From Ascaris suum (Eukaryota; Nematoda; Chromadorea; Rhabditida; Ascarididae): a stretch of 64,000 nt of DNA. This document shows, in pieces, positions 1 to 12,299 of this stretch (the stretch's first letter is position 1; every line of letters begins with the position of its first letter). Both the position numbers and the translations under genes were made by a program. Under the pieces are notes generated by a model. That model did no database searches. It saw nothing but the letters and a program-made list of their open reading frames with translations, and was not told the origin of the DNA. The stretch covers positions 5,642,001 to 5,706,000 of the forward strand of contig CM024190.1 in the NCBI GenBank assembly GCA_013433145.1. Reading direction: 5' to 3'.

Positions 1-1615
1 CCGGAAGGTAAAATGAAGGAAGATACCGGTCCATGAACCGACCACCGATATTCATTACTTTCCTACGGCGCAGAACGCTTCTTCAGCTAAGCAAAAATTG
101 CGCATGATTCGCTGATCCACTTTCTCCACGCTGAAGTTTTCGACGAGTAAATTCGAGCTTCTTTTCACGAATTCTACAAGCAAATAAATAGCTTCATGTT
201 AACTACCCTATAGAAACTAGGAGGGATGTTATTTTTCGGTGATGCATTTTGTCTTTGTCCTTTCGTATAGAAATATGGGACTGCTACCTTAAATTACGAA
301 TCAACAATTAAATGCATAAAGGCGAGTTCAAAAAATTCTCCATTATAAGGCCCGCATAGCACTTGTGGGACCACTCACCCTCCTTCCATTGCGTATAGTA
401 GTCCCAGAGTAATTAGAAAAGGAAGTGAAAAAGCGTGTGTAAACTTTTTCGCTTATCTATTAGTCATTTTCAGTTTAGTGTTACCATGCAGTTTGATATC
501 ACCTACAGATGCACTCTTTTTTATGGTCTAATTACACTTTTCGAGATAGGTACTGCCCTTCATACATCATCAGACAAAAATCTTAGCAGTTTGCTTTCTT
601 ATTCAAGTTGTGAGCCTTCGAAGAAGCTACGTAGATGACTAGCTCTCAGGTAGATGACTATTTAGATGATTGGCTCTCAGGTAGATGAATTTCTTCCGTA
701 TTGAAAGAGCATATGCTTACGTCCAGGAAAATAAATGATTCCAAATGCTGTGAGTAGTTCTGTCTAACACATATTTGAGTTTTATGAGTTTAGTAATGAA
801 GGTGATCAAACCATTTGACGATATTGCTGCATTTACTTTTTAGTTGCAACAAACTACGCATTGAGATGTTCTTTAAAAGACCACAACGAAGTAAATTTAT
901 TAAATTTTCATTCCCACCGAAGCACTTTTTTTACCAGTATGTGTCGTGCTGGCAGTTTCGAAAAAAAGGCGTGACAACCTTTTTTATAAAAGAATGAAGT
1001 TATGTAATACCACGAAGCGCATAGCAAATTACACACGGCATATTTTTCAAAGATAGCGTTTCGATTCGAATTTTGCACACGAGCGACAATTTTAAGTGAG
1101 CGAGTTTCAGGTGACCGATATTGTGAATAGCACTATATGGCCATATTGCAGATGATGAGCGGAAGGTGCTCAGAGGAGCTCCTCACAAGCAGCGTTTTTA
1201 TTACTCACTCGCGGGCTATTGCGCTTTACCTATATTATTTGAAGCCGTGGTAATAAGTTAATAATTTTCCGCCGACTTGTGCTTTTTTTTTTTTTCAAAA
1301 GCATCTCGAAACTTTTATTTGGCGATTATTAATGCACCGGCATTATCGCTTCACAGATGGTGTATAAGTCGCGCAGTGGTCCTTATGCCACAATGCTTGC
1401 TTGCGCCAGCTCCGTGTTATGTGATTTGCCGTTCTATTGGGCCCTCAATGAATATGGTTGAAAGTGTGTACTTGTACATTTTCGGCTCATTTTTCACCCC
1501 ACACCACCGACCTTAGGCAGCCCGAGGAAAACGTGTTCTTTTAGTCGGCATCAAGCTGCACAATCCAAATATTGCGTATGTGAATTGTGTGTCGCTCCGT
1601 TTGTTGTCTCATAAA
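1..1615. other. no gene recognised at left edge
   Basis: I see no convincing coding exon here. The stretch is AT-rich with short open frames only. It would hold the upstream region of the RRM gene that follows, and it contains one imperfect tandem repeat, listed separately. Confidence 0.4.
632..690. repeat. imperfect 31-bp tandem repeat, about two copies
   Basis: The motif TAGATGACTAGCTCTCAGG recurs 31 bases later as TAGATGATTGGCTCTCAGG, each followed by TAGATGA. It lies in noncoding sequence. Confidence 0.7.
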
Positions 1616-2850
1616 ATGAAATTCATTTCCGCTTTACATAAAAGCGTTTTTGTTGTATTTATTTGCTTTCCATTTGTGTCTTCGTTTTTTCAGTTGGTAA
1701 TATACCATACAACTGCTCAGAAATGGATGTGGGGAATTTCTTCAGTCAGGCCGGTCCAGTCGTAAACGTACGGTAAGGTTTGTCGTTCGTCGAACCACGT
1801 TTTCGTTCTTGTCTTTTTTTGTTCCGCATCCATTTATCGTAGGCTAGAGTTATATAGGTTTCACCTCCCTGCATCAGCACCTCTTTCTGCTCTGAAAAAG
1901 TTGCTAATTGTTGCTGTAAGATGGTAAAGGAGGGTTGCTAGCCTTTCATACACTGGTTTTCTCTCATATGGAGAGGGGAATGAAGGCGTAGAGTGAAAAA
2001 GAATGTTGATCGTTGCTTTCGAAATAATTTTCACGCTTGATCCTAACATTCGGCGGTTTAATGCTGTACTGTTAGACGCGATTGCGTGATAGATAAATTC
2101 TACGGCGGGTCAGTTTTGCTCATTTGAGCTTAACTTTCGGTCTGCTCGATAAGTTGCTGATTGTGCGTCAGTGCATTTGCGCTGTGTTACGCATGCTGAC
2201 GACTTTTCACAGCAAGATTTTTGTAGTATAGATTATTAGTGGAAAGATGACACTGTAAATTTGTTATCGGTTGTTTGGTTGTTTGTGTTGAGTTGTTGTT
2301 GTTTTGCGATTGATTGCGCTAAGTTATCACTGCTATCCTCTAACATTTCTTTTTCTTTTATTTTTGTTCATTCGTTACTTGAACAAATTTGTTTACCAAA
2401 TTTTCGAGGAGGATGGAAAACAGTATGTTAATTCGTCAGTTGAGCCATATCACTTTAGGCTTGAATATCCCCTTGTGGCTTGGTGTGGGTAGGCCTTAAG
2501 CCATTAGGATATATCCCGTTATGATGGGAGGCGAGGGGCGAGACCTGCATATTGAATATTTCAGCGGAGGTCCTTTCCTGAATTCTTATTTGTTGACTGT
2601 GGATACTCGCAAATAGTCGGTCATTGTCTTTCTTTCCACAAGTGCTGAAAAACTTCAAAAGTATCTGAAGCTGGATTTGTCTCGCGATGACAATAGTTTT
2701 AGGCTGGTCTACGATCGTGATACGGGTCGTCCAAAAGGTTTCGGTTTTTGTGATTTTGCGGACGAAATATCTGCACAAGGTGCAATCAATACACTCAATG
2801 GAGCCGATTTCAACGGGCGTGCGCTACGTGTCAACTGGGCGAACAAATAG
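1616..2850 (+). CDS. single-RRM protein of the CstF-64 (CSTF2/cpf-2) type
   Basis: An RNA recognition motif protein. In CstF-64 this domain binds the GU-rich element downstream of poly(A) sites. Proposed exons are 1616-1652, 1694-1772 and 2703-2850, which join in frame to 87 residues. RNP2 reads SVFVGNIPY across the first junction, then SQAGPVVNVRLVYDRDTGRP, and RNP1 reads KGFGFCDF, followed by NGADFNGRALRVNW. These match the CstF-64 RRM closely, including GPVV and LVYDR. A stop (TAG) follows three residues after NW, so the hinge and C-terminal helix of full-length CstF-64 are absent. The exon 2 to 3 junction is canonical (CG|gtaagg, tttag|G). The exon 1 to 2 junction is not: no GT-AG pair keeps the frame. 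It is either an RRM-only paralogue, a short isoform, or a gene with an assembly indel or a missed upstream exon. Confidence 0.75.
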
Positions 2851-3313
2851 AGCGACGCTCTTTAGAGTTTCGTTCCGGAAGCTTTCGTTGCAGAACCTGT
2901 ATTCAACATATATTTGCTGAAAGCGAGTAAAAAGTGCTGTGCAATTGGTCATTGTTGTACACTCCGACTTACTCTTGAGCATTTTTTGGCCATCATCCTC
3001 ACATTTAGTTTTGTTTACGTGCTTCTGTTGATTTTATAGGATCTCGTGAAGTAGCATTGAATCTCTGCGAAGCACATTGCATTTTTTGCAAATATAATGA
3101 GTTGAAGTGACTGCTACGAGAGCTACCTGATTAGCTTCGTAGGGTCACGAAGAATGCTATGCACTTAGCTTTCATTTTAGTGAACTCGAGCATCTTCACT
3201 TTAAAAAAACAGGTATTATGAGCAGTGCAAGTAGTATGCTTTATTAACATCGGCAAATCAATGGTTCCATAGGCTTCACCATGGTTTTAGTATTTAATTC
3301 AGCGATGTGAAGA

Positions 3314-3387
3314 GTGTGTGATGAGAGAACTAAAGAAGTGTGGATTCATAGTGTGTGATGAGAGAACTAAAGAAGTGTGGATTCATA
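3314..3387. repeat. perfect 37-bp tandem duplication
   Basis: Two identical 37-base units lie back to back (3314-3350 and 3351-3387), each ending TGTGGATTCATA. 37 is not a multiple of three. The second copy leads into a coding-like frame, so the duplication would shift any frame running through both copies. The preceding 2851-3313 shows no gene. Confidence 0.9.
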
Positions 3388-3701
3388 GCGAGGCTTATGT
3401 CAGCGTGGTTGAACACGGTGACAATACATTTGAAGAAGCGCTCAGATGAAGAAGTGTGGGGGAGGTATGTCGCCAAAGGTTTTACCGCGACGAAAAAGTG
3501 GAAGGGTCTCGCGAACATCGCACCTAGAAGTACATTTTGAAATTTCGCCACATAAAGCGCGAACAGGTTGCACGAGAACTCAGCGAATGGGTGAGAGCGC
3601 ATCAGAACGGTTGGGAAAATGTACAATATTCACTTCCTCCTAACAAAATAGTTGACCTAATCAACATACAAAATCGAATAGAATGGTTGATCAAGCGGTA
3701 G
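3357..3701 (+). pseudogene. coding-like fragment, probably decayed or misassembled
   Basis: One frame encodes DERTKEVWIHSEAYVSVVEH and onward for 30 residues, then meets a TGA at 3447-3449. The same frame continues to a good donor (GAG|gtatgt at 3465) and an acceptor (cacctag, 3521-3527). It then reads an open 57-residue tail rich in charged residues (REQVARELSEWVRAHQNGW, later IVDLINIQNRIEWLIKR) to a TAG at 3699-3701. Codon use and composition look like real protein. The in-frame TGA and the 37-bp duplication at its 5' end suggest a broken gene, although an unseen intron or alternative frame could rescue it. I do not recognise the family. Confidence 0.4.
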
Positions 3702-4408
3702 ACGCATATCCGTCACTTTTTTCTCTCAACCGCTGGTTTTGCATAGTTCGTTGGCCAAAACTTTGTCTCTAATTCTGCGCCCGACAGGCTGAATCAACTG
3801 AACAAACAAAATTTCCGCATGCGGTAGCTTCCCACATTCTCATTGCTGAGAAGTCTTGACGGGAACAACTGAATGCGTATTTTTGTTGTGTATCTTTATG
3901 TTGTCGCACCCAGTTCTATGGGTCAGTGAGAAACTTCTTAGGTTTTTGAATCGAGACGTAGCTGTAAGTGGGAATACCTCGGATCGATTGACTGTGTTCC
4001 ACATGAGTAATACTGATGGTCGCGATATACATTGTTGATCTGTTAGCCATGTTTTTTCTGAAACCTCGAAGACACATTGTCGCCTTTTTGATTACTCAAA
4101 AGGAAATCGAACGTAGAGATTTCTCCATTCTGGATTGGCTGATGGTGCCTTGTCATCTGAGCAGGTAGCTGATTACACGAGGAAAAGAGGGAGGAGAGGA
4201 TGGGAGGCGCTCTAGTGGCTTCAGTGAAGGTTTGTTGTCGTACGTGTTATGCGCATATTAAGGTTCAATATCTGTTGAGGTGTCTCGTCTAGACAGAGAC
4301 AGAATATAAGCAGCAATCTTAAACGTCATAAAAACATCACTACAAATATGTGTAAGATGTTTACGTCCTAGCAACATACAAATATAAAAAATAGCATATA
4401 TCATTGAT

Positions 4409-4606
4409 ATGCATAAATATATGGCGATTACTGGTAGGGTTAGAGATTACAAGGACGTTCTTCTCTTTGATGACTGGGGTACTCGAGATCAGGTGACGTT
4501 ATACGACCTCGATTTTAATAGGACAGTGTTTTGTGGTTTAGCCGATACAGGGAGTTTTGTTGAGGAGAGAGCGCGTAGCGTATTCGCACACAAATTTAAA
4601 CGCTGA
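4409..4606 (+). CDS. weak coding-like segment, unrecognised
   Basis: An open frame of about 65 residues includes DVLLFDDWGTRDQVTLYDLD and ends in TGA. An acceptor-like tactggtag lies just inside the start, so this may be an exon. The composition looks protein-like, but the opposite strand at 4538-4762 is also open and equally plausible. No family match, and it could be chance. The flanking 4,800-5,600 shows no gene. Confidence 0.22.
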   Translation: MHKYMAITGRVRDYKDVLLFDDWGTRDQVTLYDLDFNRTVFCGLADTGSFVEERARSVFAHKFKR

Positions 4607-5607
4607 AAGGCAGCCGTCAAATTTATGTGCGGTTCGGTGTTCTCGTTCTGTCACCAAATGAATATGGATGTGAGCGACCAACTCGACTACTGTCCTGTTA
4701 CGCATTCTTCTACTGTGTTCACCTTGTCGTACAGTGGATGCTGCCGTTTGTAACACGTCCACAGGCTTAGTATTAAGTCAGAAAGCACGTATTGTGTTTT
4801 TATTCGCTTATTTTCCATCTTTTTCTAAAAGAAAACAGCGCGACTTTTTATGCTTCGAAGTTTGGGCAAACAAACGTATATGATATACATTTTTATAGGT
4901 TTTCTAATGAAAGTCGATGAAACGCGAGGATAAGCTATAAGAGTTGGAGCACAAAATTCCTAATGCAGGTGAGACCCGAGGTGATAAATTATGCAGAGAA
5001 CACATTACTCTATATTGCCAATATTAACTCACTGATCCTTCAAACTGTCTAATTTCATTTCCCGGAAGTCCTCAGGTCGTAGCCATTATTTGTAAAGGTG
5101 TTCGCTGTGTCCTGAAGTGTGTCATCATTCATCGCTACGCTCATGGAGTTGAGATTGTATTGCTCGCGAATTGTTGAGTCCGTCATCGTTATGCAAACTT
5201 ATCCTCATTTCCGGCTTCAACCGCATATTTCATTGTCATGACCTTTATAGGCACAGGTATAACTTTTTTTATCATCAGACTGCTCTGGATCAAGAGTCAT
5301 TGTTTCTCCTGCACAAATAATGGCTATATCTGGTTCAGTTGAGGTCGTTTGAATTTAAAAGAATATACCAGAGATCTGTTAAAAACTTGCGAGATTCTGA
5401 ATGGGTTTACAGATATGAAATGCTAGAATTGTTTCACTTTCGAAAAGGCGTACCTGAGAGCATCACCTGGATCAGGAGATAAAAAGATTCCGAGCGGAAA
5501 TTAGAAATTTTGCATGAACAAACTCGTTAAATTCCGCAACGCCCTTATTCTTTTTACGATTTTTCTTGTGAAACACTTGAAATCTTCCTTATTACGCTCA
5601 GATCAAT

Positions 5608-5735
5608 TTGCTGCATAGAAGCTAGGCTTGGTTGATGATTGGTTGTATAGAAACTAGGCTTGGTTGATGATTGGCTGTATAGAAGCTAGCCTTGTTTGAC
5701 GATTTGCTGCATAGATGCTAGTCTCAGTTGTTGAT
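5608..5735. repeat. 32-bp tandem repeat, about four copies
   Basis: The motif TAGAAGCTAGGCTTGG(TTGATGATTGG) recurs at exact 32-base steps (TAG at 5616, 5648, 5680 and 5712) with increasing divergence to the right. It is a small noncoding minisatellite upstream of the START-domain gene. Confidence 0.85.
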
Positions 5736-6925
5736 GGCAATTATGTAGCCCAATAAACAATGAAATAACAAGTCGGTATGCCACACGGCATTCATCACAA
5801 ATGCAAATTGATATGTACAAAATCGAACCGATGCGTTTTTTTCGTGCAGTCAAATTTTCGCGATTTTATTTCAACTCCTCAACTTTTGCATAGATGTGAT
5901 TGATTTTTAAAGTAACTTCTTGAAGAACTGTAGACGAGTTCGACGAAACAAGTTTCCACTTCGACGATTTTCAATCGAAAGAGAACCATTTTTGTCGAAC
6001 ATTTTTGTCGTCCGCCCGATCAACGTTGAATTTTTGTGTGATTGCGCGAATTTGCATTTTTTTTCTTCGTGCGAATGTCTACCTGAACGTTCGAGGTCAC
6101 CCAATCGTAGTCTGTTTTGTCAGCGGCGTTCTGCGCTGTCGACTACGAAACGTCCTAGTGATCAAATTTAGGCGTGACGCGATATGTATTCGCTTTTATT
6201 GTTTGTTAAGTTTAAAGTTCGATCACATGCTGCCGCTGCACAGCAAAAGTTGTATGGGGGTTTTTTTCAGATCCTGAACCGAACCTTCCCTCCGAAATCG
6301 TCAACAGAACTGAAAAAGTTGGCGAAACTTGACGAAGGAATGCTCGAAATGCTGCTCTTAATGCAGTGCGAAATCAGATGTGATCTTATATAGGGCACTT
6401 ATTTTGTATTTAGTTTATTTATGTGGTACTCATTCATGTGTTTTCCTCTGGTCATGCGAGATTCGTACAACGTATAGGTATAGTTTTGATAGACGATCAT
6501 TTAGCGACGGTGTTTTATCATTTTCGTGTTAACCTCTACACGGAGTTCCAGCAGTGCAACCTTCAGTTGGAATGCCTTTTTCGCTTACCGTCGCAGGCGT
6601 CACAGATACGCTTCAGCAACAGCATGAAAAGGTACTCGCACTTTTCCAGCAATTCTCCATATGCTCATTCTTTATAGCTGAAAATTAGCAATTTTATCAA
6701 GCCCAGAACATTTAGTGACCGACTTCCTGCGCAAACCTACCGACAACACCTCGTCTGACCTCATCCAAGTCTCACCGCGTAGACTGCTTGTGAGGTCTTT
6801 TGGCGAAGTCCGAAGTATGTGCGGGCCCGTCTAAAAGTCCTCGCAAGCAACCGACATGCTCATGTTTGATATCTAAAGTGCCTTATGTTCGAGTCTTGTG
6901 CTGTTGCTCTCCGGGATGTTCTCAG

Positions 6926-9900
6926 GTATGAATTGAGCCTTAAGCTCCAACATTCGGCCTCAGTGCACAATTTTTCTGATGAGAAAACTGCAGCTGACTG
7001 GAAAATCAAACAAGAGCAAATAAAGAAGCGTAAGTTCTTGCTCTGTGTGACACTGAAAATGAAAAAAAAAAGCACATACAGCACAACTCAGTGAAACGTC
7101 GTTCCATCATTATTATCTCCCTCTCTGTAGAACTCTTTCTCATTTCCTGTTTCCAGTATTGGGTAACGCTCGGGTTCTATCCGAGATTATATGGGATTTC
7201 CATAGCATTGTTTCATTCCACTCTGCTCTAAGCAACTCTCCTTAATGCCTCATTTTAATGTTTTGTTGTTCAGCGAATTCATTACAGAACAGCAATAAGC
7301 GAGCGACGTTTCATGTTATAGAGTGAAGTAATCTGATAGTGGGATACGCACTGCAGTGCTTCGACAGCTTTGATGATCGAGATTTCCTTCGTAAGCATCT
7401 TCACGTAGCCAATGCCCGACGTATAAATTCATCTCTAGTAGCTAAGTTGCGATCGTTGCATATTCATCGTAGAGCATTAATTCATACATGTGATTTAAGT
7501 ATGAAGGTGCGCTGAAGGCAGCAGGTGATGCGATGAATGATGTGTTGCACATATTGAGCACTCCCGAATTCGAGACGATGGAAGGTTGGAAGAAGAAAAA
7601 AGAGAACAAGTCTGATGTTGTCTACTCCAGAAGATTCGAATTCGGCAAAGTTTTCACACTAAGGGTATCTTGTTATCGTTGTTTAATTTGGCTCTACGAG
7701 CATTTTATCAACAAACAAAAAACAAAAAACAAAAAAACAAAAATACGCGGATTAAATCTACTTGGAAGCAAAAAATTTCATAAGCATTTTCAGTGAACAA
7801 GTTTTGATTCCAAAAAAAAGCATTCCGCGTGTCCTCGCACTAAGTCAAAAATGTTTGCAACTTACTTCCGTTTCAAAAATGTTTGCAACTTACTTCCGTT
7901 TCTTTCTAACTTTTGCGAAATTTTTGCTCGTTGGCGTTTTTTTTTTTTTTTTTTTGAAGTATTCTCTATTGCTATATTGTTCCCTACACGATTTCCTTTA
8001 ATGAAATAACAACATTATTTAAATCACGAGAATCCATTATTTTGGTCCCGAATAAGTCGAGCGCTTCTTCGACGACTTTATTTTCTTCTAACGCTTACTT
8101 TGAAAAGCGTAAGAAATTAAAGGGGAAATTTGCGTTAGGTTAATGGAAATGCGACATGCAAAATTTATAGGCCTAAGAATGGAACTCGAGAAAAGCGTTA
8201 CTGCATTTGATGGTGTTACACTCTTAAGCGTATTAACCAAAACCTCGAAATGATTTTATGCATATTATCACTACCCAATTTGTGAATACTGCATTGCAAT
8301 CTTATTGCATCAAACTAGCTGAGTAAGAAAGACACTAAGTGACAGCTTTCCTACAGTTCGCAGTAAAAGTTATCCGCCACCCTCACGCTAAAATATTATA
8401 CTTCGTATTTTCGATGGCAATTCGTTCTTAGATCTTGATGTTGATATTGTTGAAATTCAAAGATGTAATTCATATCTCTGCACTTATTTTTCTTCTCACA
8501 CTGCTAAAATTTTTGTAAGGGATTGGTAAATTGGCGGAAAAAGGAAGTCATTTAACGCGGAATTTAGTGTGATTATTGCTTCAGATCGAGTTAGATTTAC
8601 CCCGTCAACAACTATTCGACGAGCATTGGGATAATTTTGTCGAAACGGCCAAACTCAACAAGAACACCTCTCTCGCCGAGAAGGTCGCTATTCTGTCACC
8701 ACACGCTGAAATCATCCATGTAGGTTGCTCTGTTATAAAAATAAACGCAGTCTTATTACCAGATCACACGCGAATCGAATTATGAGGTTCTCAAGGGAAG
8801 CAGTTTTTTTGGGAAGTGAGAGGGGAGAGAGGGAGGGAGGTGAGAGGAAGAGAGAGAGCAGGCGAAAACAGGGATTTCTAGAGCTTATTTATTACGTTTT
8901 CATATCAGCCGTAGCGAAAGAGTGGATGAAAAAAGCGAGACAATACATGTGCAATTCCATTTGATATATTTTCGTGTGAGTAAACATGCAAATGTGTTCG
9001 TTATTTGCATTCAGCAGGAAGTTCGATGCATATGGCACTTAAGTGCATGGACGCATATGAGATTTTGAACCGTTGAAAGTCTTATTTAAAATTTTATGCA
9101 TTTTCAAAATTGAGGATGTCGTCCGCATGTGCTTTTCACTAAACTCTCAAAATTCCGCGATATTCAGCTAAATAAGCGATACACATTTGGGAAGGGAATA
9201 ATGGGTTATATTTTCGACGCACTATTTTGAGAATATATGTGAAATATGGAGTAATTATCTTAGAGCGCTTGATCTTGATGCATTTTATCACGATATGAGT
9301 CTTAGAGGATTTTCACATTAATCTGTCAATTTCATTATCGGTTTTTAGCAGATATCCACTCTGAACTGCTTTGAAAATGAGTATTTTATGAAAATCGGTA
9401 CTTGAATTCGTGTAGACAATAATTCTGGATTAGTTCCGGCATCGCTTTTGAGTTGTTGGCTGTTTTCTTTTCTCGTCTTTAATTTCAAAAAGAGTAGCCT
9501 CAATCTTTAAGGCATATTTGTGCTTAAAAGAGCGTCAAACTAAACAAGCCTGACGTGATAAACTTCGAGTAAACCTTTTTGAAATCACAGCTTTCCTAAA
9601 TGATGAATGCGATATGCCGCTGATGGTCTTAACTTAAATGCGTTTTCCGTCTCTCGTCTTTCTGCATAGCTGTCGAATATGCTGGCTTCATTTATTGTGC
9701 TTTGCTTAGTGATGTTTATTAGAAAACGCTCGTAATGAGGATGCCATCGGAAATATACTTGCATTTCTCGTATTGTCAGATATATCTCTTAGAGGATTTT
9801 TAGTACGCTATGAAAGATGCCGGTCTAGTGAAAGGTCGCGATTTTATTACCGCTCGGATTTATCGAAGGGTCGACGACGATATTATTGAGGCAGCAAGGA

Positions 9901-10748
9901 GCTTTGAAACGGATGAAGTGGAAAGATACAAGAAGAAGATTCGGTAAGTTCCTCATTCAACTACTATGTGAAAATAATGCGAAGCATTTTGAGGGGAACT
10001 TATTGTGGACATTAAAATTTTTTGCCGTTTTTTGCATTATTTTCACCTTGGCCAACCCATGCTGTCTAATTATCTTTTGTAGAAAATTAGAGTTGAACCA
10101 CTATATAGCAACATCGTTGAGGTTAAGCTGCATAACGATCCTGCAATGCGCTGGGTGCATCGTTGATGAACAAGTTTGATATAAGCTCAACATAAGGCTT
10201 TCCTTAATGGATTTATCTGCACCATTTCTATCGTTTTCGTATTTCTCGTAGTTTTATTTGTCATTAATAGCTTCTAAATAATACGCCTCTGCAGTTCTAC
10301 ATTGTTTGGTCATCTCTGGTCATCCTTTTTGAAAGATGACCAGTCAGCATAGATTTAAAAGGTGGTCAATGCGTTGAGCATCACAAGAAAAACCGTCGTA
10401 ATCAAGAGTGTTGCTTTTGCTATCAACTTGCGCATTAACCGAGCATTTAATGGAATAATGAGGGCACGACTGCTTCGTCGCGTTGATCGGATAAAAAAAT
10501 ACACTTGCGATGTGCATTTGAACTCTTTTAAACTGTTTAGAGGGAAGCTGATACTGGGTGGAGGCCGCTTCCGAGTGCATCCAAAAGATGCGAACAAAAC
10601 GATAGTCGACTATCTAATTTGTCTCGACTTCAATGGACCCGATTTGACGAAACCAGTGGTCGAGTCGACACTCTCCAAGTTCATTTTGCAGGACGCCGAA
10701 TGGACAAGGGAGCAAGTCGAAAAGAAGAACTCTGAAAATAAGTCCTAA
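6926..10748 (+). CDS. START-domain lipid-transfer protein (STARD3/STARD1-like), 5' end not resolved
   Basis: START domains form a helix-grip pocket that carries one lipid, often sterol, between membranes. Exons are 6926-7029, 7507-7664, 8585-8719, 9804-9943, 10083-10121 and 10541-10748. Every junction has matching phase, giving 260 residues to a TAA. Landmarks in order: a charged helix ending WKIKQEQIKKR; ALKAAGDAMNDVLHIL; SDVVYSRRFEFGKVFTLR; LFDEHWDNF; the conserved GLVKGRDFITAR (compare G-LV-PRDFV in STARD proteins); GGGRFRVHP; and a C-terminal helix LTKPVVESTLSKFI. A candidate earlier exon is 6597-6631 (ASQIRFSNSMKR, phase-compatible). I could not identify a MENTAL membrane domain upstream with confidence, so this may be a START-only protein. 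An AATAAA follows at 10772. Confidence 0.85.
7846..7901. repeat. perfect 28-bp tandem duplication in START-gene intron
   Basis: Two identical 28-base units containing ATGTTTGCAACTTACTTCCG lie back to back in the intron between the second and third listed exons. A poly-T run follows at about 7940. It is a recent replication-slippage product with no evident function. Confidence 0.9.
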
Positions 10749-10771
10749 CGGGATATGTTTCGTTTAATACT

Positions 10772-10777
10772 AATAAA
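10772..10777 (+). terminator. poly(A) signal of the START-domain gene
   Basis: AATAAA lies 23 bases after the TAA stop and is followed by a T-rich, GT-containing stretch. This short 3' UTR is normal for nematode mRNAs. Confidence 0.65.
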
Positions 10778-11415
10778 TGTTCTTGCTGTCTTCGTTTATG
10801 GTTTGCGTCATTTTGAACACCCAATATGGATGTTTCATTCTTTTTCTGGATAACCGTCGGGTCTGGTACAGCCTGTAAAGTTTGCACGATTTCTTCATTT
10901 TATCATTGATGCAGACTTCGCTGGATGAGTGTTACGAACGCTTTGAGAGTAGCTTTTTGCAAGTAAATTTAATCCACCCAACCATGCGGTTAATTCAGTG
11001 TCCCAAAACTAAACATCCGAGCCTCATGTGGGGGGGGCATCATCAGTTAGATCTTTATACTCGGGCGCTAGGGATAGTCTGTTGACGTTGTGCTGCCTAC
11101 GGTGAATGAAAAACAACGAAATGAGTACAGCGGTGGTGTGGGTGTCAGCATGGCCGCTTGTGTTCTGTTGATACGGTTATCGATGAGCTATAATTTTTCC
11201 ATATGCAAATTCTTTGATCGAATGCCTGCAGTCACTTGAAAAGGCGAGAGACTTAGTTTATTGGTAAAACTTTTAGTTACTTTCATGCGAACCATTAAAA
11301 AAGTAACGCTTTTTGATCTTGTTGTCTACACTACTGAAAACGCTGCAGAGACTCTGTCTGTTCATCTGCCAGTATATTTCAACCGAGAATCCATGAACCA
11401 CATCGAAAAAAGCTT

Positions 11416-11604
11416 ATGGCGGAGGGATCCAGGTCGTCTTCGGAATCTGGTTCCAAAACCATCAGTATCCATTCACCCATCAACGTTACCTTCCCATCCC
11501 CTCCTCGAGTTTGGAATAGTCGGTGGTCCATCGCTAGAATTCGGCAAGCGTCACTTGCTGAGCAGTCCATGTACACTTTATCAAATTGGATGAAACTCAG
11601 CGGT
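11416..11604 (+). CDS. possible first exon, unrecognised
   Basis: An ATG opens a 63-residue frame beginning MAEGSRSSSESGSKTISIHS and continuing VWNSRWSIARIRQASLAEQS. Its composition is protein-like and GC is locally raised. A GT donor near 11603 would end it just before the frame's stop. The opposite strand is also open. It could begin the + strand gene suggested at 13.2-14.2 kb, but no junction was established. Function unknown. Confidence 0.3.
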
Positions 11605-12181
11605 TAGAGATGCCTGAAGCTATGAAATAAGACAATGCTACAGTAGTAAGACCTGCAATTGCAGAACGCGATTTTTTATGAATTCTTTCCAAAAAAAGGA
11701 ACTATTTGAAGGTTCCACCATCGATTCTTGCAGAGAGCATACGTTTTTGCATCGCGCATTGAGTGTGCGAGTCAAAGGAAACCTACGATAGCAGCACAGA
11801 TTCGCTGAGAAACTGGACGCTTGATTTTACAACGATGGTGATTCAATTCATCGCTAAACTTCATCATCGGAAGATTTCGATAAAAGGAACATCACAGTCG
11901 ATAAATCTTAAAACTTTCAAATTTTCGATCCTTGACGGGCTAATATATTCATTTCCATGAGGTATTCAGGTCACCGCCAGATTTCGCTAATCACAATTTT
12001 CGAGCAAGGTAATAATGAGATTGAACCTTTATTTATTACTCCGAGAACTGTGCACCGATGTTCTCTAAGATGCTTCCTGCTCGTTACTAATACCCACTAA
12101 CAGTTGGTACTCAAAAAAAAGTTATTTCACAAGGAGGTCACAAGAATTGAAGGCTACCATAGATTTCATTCGATTTTATAC

Positions 12182-12299
12182 CTTCATCTTCTTCAACATA
12201 GAAACATGCGATAGTGGGAGGTATAGAGATCTCCGAGGATCGACCAGGCAATACGCGAAAGTAGAAATCTCGCTTGACATATGCAAGTTTCTTGGCCAT
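12182..12299 (-). CDS. possible first exon on the minus strand, unrecognised
   Basis: Reading the minus strand, an ATG at 12297-12299 starts MAKKLAYVKRDFYFRVLPGR and continues SSEISIPPTIACFYVEEDE. It ends at a good donor (GAAG|gtataaa). The + strand here is also open for 64 residues, so the strand is uncertain. No family recognised. Confidence 0.3.

Noticed and set aside
5907..6393. Open frames on both strands, considered as the MENTAL membrane domain of a STARD3-type gene
   Set aside because: No four-helix pattern, conserved motif or phase-matched splice to the START exons could be shown.
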